Shown piece by piece: positions 61,166 to 64,000 of a DNA stretch of 64,000 nt. Under the pieces are notes generated by a model. That model made no database searches. It was not told the origin of the DNA and saw nothing but the letters and a program-made list of their open reading frames with translations. Both the position numbers and the translations under genes were made by a program. Each line of letters begins with the position of its first letter. The first letter of the stretch is position 1. The DNA comes from JAXMEQ01 sp046348225 (GTDB lineage: Bacteria; Pseudomonadota; Gammaproteobacteria; Burkholderiales; Burkholderiaceae_C). The stretch spans positions 124,001 through 188,000 of the forward strand of contig JAXMEQ010000002.1 in the NCBI GenBank assembly GCA_046348225.1. The letters run 5' to 3'.

Positions 61166-61992
61166 GCCGCACCCAGAAAATGTTTGCGGTAGCGCGGTGG
61201 CAGATCGGCAATGCGCATCAGCATGGGCAGGTCGGCGGAATTGAAGTCCGGGTCCCAGGCCGGCGGGCCCAGCACCTTGGCCCCCAGCCGCAGGTAGCCC
61301 TTGATCAGCGCGGGCGGCTCGATCGGAAGCGAGCCGTCCAGCGCCTCCACTGGCAGTGGCAGGCGCGGCCGCACGTGGTAGTCGATCGGCGCCAGGTGGG
61401 TCTGGCGGACCTGCTGCCAGATGCTGGCCGCCGCGTCGCCGCTGACCACGCCGTTGTGCAGCATGGGGATGCTGGCGCACCCGATCATGGTGTCGAGCTG
61501 GTTGCGCACCATGAACTCGGCCAGCGCGCCCCACAGCGCCAGGATCACGCCGCCGTGGCGGTGGTCGGGGTGCACGCAGCTGCGGCCCAGCTCGACCATG
61601 CGTTCACGCAAGCCGCGCAGGCGCGTCAGGTCGAACTCGGTGTCGCTGTAGGTGCTGCCCACGCGCCGGGCCTGGGCCGGGGTGAGCACGCGGTAGGTGC
61701 CGACCACCTGCCCGGAGGCCGCGTCACGCACCAGCAGGTGTTCACAGAAGTCGTCAAACAGGTCCACATCATGACCGGCCAGCGGGGTGTTCAGGCGGGC
61801 GCCCATTTCGAGCGCGAAGACGTCGTGCCTCAGACGCTGTGCCGCGCGGACTTCGTCCTGGTGCGCGGCCCAAGAAACCGTGATGCCAGCGCGTTCAGCC
61901 GGAACTGCGTTTTGCGGATCGCTTCGGTGAAGTGACCCCCGAGGCAGCGCGACCGGTGACAGCGGCATGGTGGGGCTGGGCAGTTCGTTCAT
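61162..61992 (-). CDS. GNAT N-acyltransferase, OlsB-like (ornithine lipid synthesis)
   Basis: 276 residues of the OlsB/COG3176 family, which attaches a 3-hydroxyacyl group from acyl-ACP to ornithine to give lyso-ornithine lipid. Blocks RLRHDVFALEMGARL, DDFCEHLLVRD, VGTYRVLTP and ELGRSCVHPDHRHGGVILALWG are typical. AGGAG seven bases before ATG 61992. First gene of the five-gene operon; a four-unit Pho box lies upstream at 62041-62079. OlsA, the second enzyme, is not seen in this window. Confidence 0.85.
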   Translation of the reverse strand: MNELPSPTMPLSPVALPRGSLHRSDPQNAVPAERAGITVSWAAHQDEVRAAQRLRHDVFALEMGARLNTPLAGHDVDLFDDFCEHLLVRDAASGQVVGTYRVLTPAQARRVGSTYSDTEFDLTRLRGLRERMVELGRSCVHPDHRHGGVILALWGALAEFMVRNQLDTMIGCASIPMLHNGVVSGDAAASIWQQVRQTHLAPIDYHVRPRLPLPVEALDGSLPIEPPALIKGYLRLGAKVLGPPAWDPDFNSADLPMLMRIADLPPRYRKHFLGAA

Positions 61993-62024
61993 TTCTCGCT
62001 CCTGTTGTGCTCTGGACTGCAGCG

Positions 62025-62079
62025 AGTGTCTGGCCCGGGCGTGACGCGCAGATGGCAGATTCATGGCAAGTTCATGACA
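62025..62079 (-). promoter_or_regulatory. Four-unit Pho box in front of the olsB-like operon
   Basis: Minus strand TGTCAT-GAACT, TGCCAT-GAATC, TGCCAT-CTGCG, CGTCAC; plus-strand starts 62074, 62063, 62052, 62041, exactly 11 bases apart. A weak -10, GACACT (62030-62025), begins ten bases after the last unit, the same geometry as at pstS and the fasciclin gene. Confidence 0.8.
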
Positions 62080-62137
62080 AAAAATGGCTTGAACCCGCAC
62101 TGGCATTGCGTGAGGCGCTATCAAAACCATAGCGTCT
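62080..62137 (-). repeat. Dispersed repeat, copy 7 (reverse orientation)
   Basis: Minus strand GACGCTATGGTTTTGATAGC-GCCTCACGCA then GTGCGGGTTCAAGCCATTTT. It directly abuts the distal end of the olsB Pho box and separates it from the arsR operator. Confidence 0.8.
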
Positions 62138-62153
62138 CTGACGGAATTGCTGT

Positions 62154-62181
62154 AATTCAATGTTTCAACTATCATTGAATT
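62154..62181. promoter_or_regulatory. Perfect inverted repeat before arsR
   Basis: AATTCAATG-N10-CATTGAATT, both arms perfect, ending on the base before the arsR ATG. Size and place fit an ArsR-family operator controlling the arsR operon. Confidence 0.75.
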
Positions 62182-62520
62182 ATGGAAATGACCTTGATTG
62201 ACGAAGCCGCCACCGTGCGCTCCCTGGCTGCACTGGCCCAGCCGCAGCGGCTGCGCGCCTTCCGGGCCCTGGTGGTCGCCGGGCCGGACGGCCTGACCCC
62301 TGGCGCCATGGCCGAACAGCTGGGTGTTGCCCCCAGCGCACTGTCGTTCCACCTGAAAGAGCTCGCCCATGCCGGCCTGGTGAGCAGCGAGCCGCGCGGG
62401 CGCCACCTGATTTACCGCGCCAGCTTCGGCCAGATGAACGCGCTGCTGGCCTACCTGACGCAGCACTGCTGCGAAGGCGCCGCCTGCGAAGTGACCGACG
62501 CCAACTGCAGCACCTGCTGA
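62182..62520 (+). CDS. arsR: ArsR-family metal(loid)-responsive repressor
   Basis: 112-residue winged-helix repressor. The DNA-recognition helix is in LGVAPSALSFHLKELAHAGLV, followed by the wing SSEPRGRHLIYRA. It lacks the usual CxC pair of the helix and instead ends in a cysteine cluster, HCCEGAACEV plus two more Cys near the end, similar to the C-terminal Cys-Cys...Cys site of the Acidithiobacillus ArsR type that binds As(III). The start codon touches the inverted repeat upstream, so the mRNA leader must be very short or absent. First gene of an operon with the ATP-grasp and arsI-like genes. Confidence 0.88.
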   Translation: MEMTLIDEAATVRSLAALAQPQRLRAFRALVVAGPDGLTPGAMAEQLGVAPSALSFHLKELAHAGLVSSEPRGRHLIYRASFGQMNALLAYLTQHCCEGAACEVTDANCSTC

Positions 62521-62529
62521 GCACCCGCC

Positions 62530-63813
62530 ATGAACCTGGCTGACACGCTGAACCTGGGTTGCCTGTGCCGCACGCTGAATGCCGGTGAGTTGCGTGCGCA
62601 GCTGGAAGCCGACCCGCGCCTGGCCGGCCTGACGCAGCAGCTGGCGGTGAGTCACCCTCACCTGTTTTCACAAACGGCCGTGTTCCTGGACCCGGCCATG
62701 CGCGACGCCGTGGCGCAGGCGGTGGCGGTGCTGCACCGGGTCATGGCCCTGCCGGCCTGGCAGGCCCACGCCCTGGCGCACGCTGCCCCGATTGCGCAGC
62801 ACGAGTTCGGCCCGTCCGGTGTGTTCATGGGCTACGACTTTCACCTTGGCCCGGACGGCCCGCGCCTGATCGAGATCAACACCAACGCTGGCGGGGCCTT
62901 CCTGAACGCCGCACTGGCCCGGGCGCACCGCGCCTGCTGCGAGTCCATGGGCTCGCTGATGGACGCCACCGCACCCGGCCTGCCCGCGCTGGACGCCACC
63001 TTCATGGCGATGTTCCGCGCCGAATGGCAGGCCCAGCGCGGCGAGGCGCCCCTGCGCAGCGTGCTGATCGTGGACGACGACCCTGAGGCCCAGTACCTGG
63101 CGCCCGAATTCGCGCTGGCGCGCCAGCTGTTCGAAACCCATGGGCTGCGCGCCGCCGTGGCCGATGCCCGCACCCTGCAGTGGCGCGACGGCCAGCTCTG
63201 GCACACGGCCCTGCCCGGCATGGCGGTGGACATGGTCTACAACCGCCTGACCGACTTCGACCTGTCCGACCCGGCGCACGCCGCCCTGCGCGCGGCCTAC
63301 GAAGCCGGTGCGACCGTGCTCACGCCGCACCCGCGCGTGCACGCGCTGCAGGCCGACAAGCGCAACCTGATCACCCTCGGCGACGACACTCTGCTGGACG
63401 CCTGGGGCGTGAGCGAAGCCGACCGCGCCGTGCTGCAGGCCGTGGTGCCGGCCACCCAGGCGGTGACGCCGGCCAACGCCGACGCCTTGTGGGCCCAGCG
63501 CCGGCAGCTGTTCTTCAAGCCCATGGCCGGCTACGGCGCCAAGGCGGCGTACCGCGGCGACAAGATCACGCGCAAGGCCTGGGCCGATGTGACGGCCGGC
63601 GGCTTTGTCGCGCAGGCCCTGGTACCGCCGAGCGAGCGGCTGGTGGACGTGGACGGCACGGCCACCCGCCTCAAGCTGGACTTGCGCGCCTACGCCTGGC
63701 GCGGCCAGGTGCAGCTGCTGGCCGCCCGCACCTGGGCCGGCCAGACCACCAATTTCCGCACCGCAGGCGGCGGCTTTTCGCCCGTCGTGGTGCTTCCCAC
63801 CCTGCCCCTCTGA
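62530..63813 (+). CDS. ATP-grasp-like enzyme in arsenic operon, function unknown
   Basis: 427 residues. Typical ATP-grasp pieces appear in permuted order: a metal-binding RLIEINTNAGGA near residue 113, then a central domain (VLIVDDDPEAQYLAPEF), and only later the nucleotide loop QLFFKPMAGYGAKAAYRGDK (about residue 328) and KLDLRAYAWRGQVQLLAART (about 381). Normally the E-x-N motif comes last, so this looks like a circularly permuted ATP-grasp ligase, as in glutathionylspermidine-synthase-like proteins. It starts nine bases after arsR and ends 17 before the arsI-like gene. It should join an acid and an amine (or thiol) at the cost of ATP; substrate unknown. Confidence 0.7.
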   Translation: MNLADTLNLGCLCRTLNAGELRAQLEADPRLAGLTQQLAVSHPHLFSQTAVFLDPAMRDAVAQAVAVLHRVMALPAWQAHALAHAAPIAQHEFGPSGVFMGYDFHLGPDGPRLIEINTNAGGAFLNAALARAHRACCESMGSLMDATAPGLPALDATFMAMFRAEWQAQRGEAPLRSVLIVDDDPEAQYLAPEFALARQLFETHGLRAAVADARTLQWRDGQLWHTALPGMAVDMVYNRLTDFDLSDPAHAALRAAYEAGATVLTPHPRVHALQADKRNLITLGDDTLLDAWGVSEADRAVLQAVVPATQAVTPANADALWAQRRQLFFKPMAGYGAKAAYRGDKITRKAWADVTAGGFVAQALVPPSERLVDVDGTATRLKLDLRAYAWRGQVQLLAARTWAGQTTNFRTAGGGFSPVVVLPTLPL

Positions 63814-63830
63814 ACTTTCTGGAGATTTGC

Positions 63831-64000
63831 ATGAAGCGCTTTCATGTCCACATGCATGTGGATGACCTGTCGAAAAACATCGCCTTCTACTCGGCCATGT
63901 TCAACCAGCCGCCCGCCCGCACCGAGGGCGACTATGCCAAGTGGATGCTGGAAGACCCGCCCGTCAACTTTGCGATTTCCACCCGCGGCAGCAAGCCGGG
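63831..64000 (+). CDS. arsI: ArsI/CadI-like glyoxalase-fold (VOC) protein, 5' part
   Basis: First 56 residues, cut by the window edge. MKRFHVHMHVDDLSKNIAFY and YAKWMLEDPPVNFAISTRG match the ArsI/CadI group of VOC-fold proteins. ArsI is a C-As bond lyase that removes organic groups from trivalent organoarsenicals using Fe(II); the N-terminal His ligand is present, the cysteine pair that binds arsenic lies beyond the window. GGAG seven bases before ATG 63831. Confidence 0.8.
   Translation, partial: MKRFHVHMHVDDLSKNIAFYSAMFNQPPARTEGDYAKWMLEDPPVNFAISTRGSKP

Noticed and set aside
1..64000. Search by eye for tRNA, rRNA, CRISPR arrays, insertion sequences or phage genes
   Set aside because: None seen; no transposase, integrase, repeat-spacer pattern or cloverleaf could be supported.

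Overview
The window looks like chromosomal DNA of a betaproteobacterium, most likely of the family Comamonadaceae (Burkholderiales). Reasons: high G+C coding DNA (about two thirds G+C by eye), a dnaX-ybaB-recR operon, a pst-phoU-phoB-phoR operon in the order usual for Burkholderiales, a zinc-less L31 protein, and several copies of a short dispersed repeat (core GCTAT-N6/7-GATAGCGCCTCACGCA) of a kind I associate with this family. No rRNA, tRNA, CRISPR array, insertion sequence or prophage was seen. Apart from one AT-richer islet the region reads as ordinary core genome.

Layout. 1-3.4 kb: end of a FemAB-like acyltransferase, a wax ester synthase/DGAT, an alpha/beta hydrolase and a BLUF blue-light sensor. 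3.4-6.3 kb: soluble and membrane-bound pyrophosphatases, divergently transcribed. 6.4-13.5 kb: fatty acid and aldehyde metabolism (acyl-CoA synthetase, TetR regulator, PF10118 protein, Crp/Fnr regulator, Mpo1-like protein, ALDH, SDR). 13.5-15.7 kb: second BLUF protein, moaA, mobA. 15.7-20.3 kb: RND efflux pair whose adaptor carries a collagen-like tail. 20.4-25 kb: rnhA, a methyltransferase, gloB, mltD and a glycine-zipper protein. 25-27.9 kb: SsuABC-type ABC importer. 28-31.3 kb: MAPEG protein, recR, ybaB, dnaX, and the SRP RNA gene. 31.5-32.6 kb: AT-rich islet with two orphan genes. 32.7-40.3 kb: secreted protein, flavoprotein, AddA-like and AddB-like helicase/nucleases. 40.4-45.6 kb: trxA, rho, rpmE2, a GT-C glycosyltransferase and a MATE exporter. 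45.6-62.1 kb: phosphate block. 62.1-64 kb: arsenic-type operon arsR / ATP-grasp / arsI-like, cut by the window edge.

The most coherent biology is the phosphate block: phoR-phoB-phoU-pstBACS, a fasciclin lipoprotein, ppx, and a compact operon reading olsB-like / plcP-like / glycosyltransferase (agt-like) / ppk1 / sixA-like with every junction overlapping. Reading the non-coding DNA, I find PhoB-box arrays (half-sites at 11-bp steps) in front of pstS, of the fasciclin gene (opposite strand), of the olsB-like gene, and a fifth/sixth-unit array inside the 3' end of the glycosyltransferase gene just before ppk1. Together this predicts a PhoB-controlled programme that replaces phospholipids by ornithine lipid and glycolipid while handling polyphosphate. 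This is inference from motifs and family knowledge, not measured.

Other points of interest: an A9 slippery run in dnaX with stops in both alternative frames; dispersed repeats inserted in frame inside protein-coding genes; a circularly-permuted-looking ATP-grasp enzyme between arsR and an arsI-like gene; an H1-tail/ribbon-helix-helix protein behind a near-perfect palindrome.
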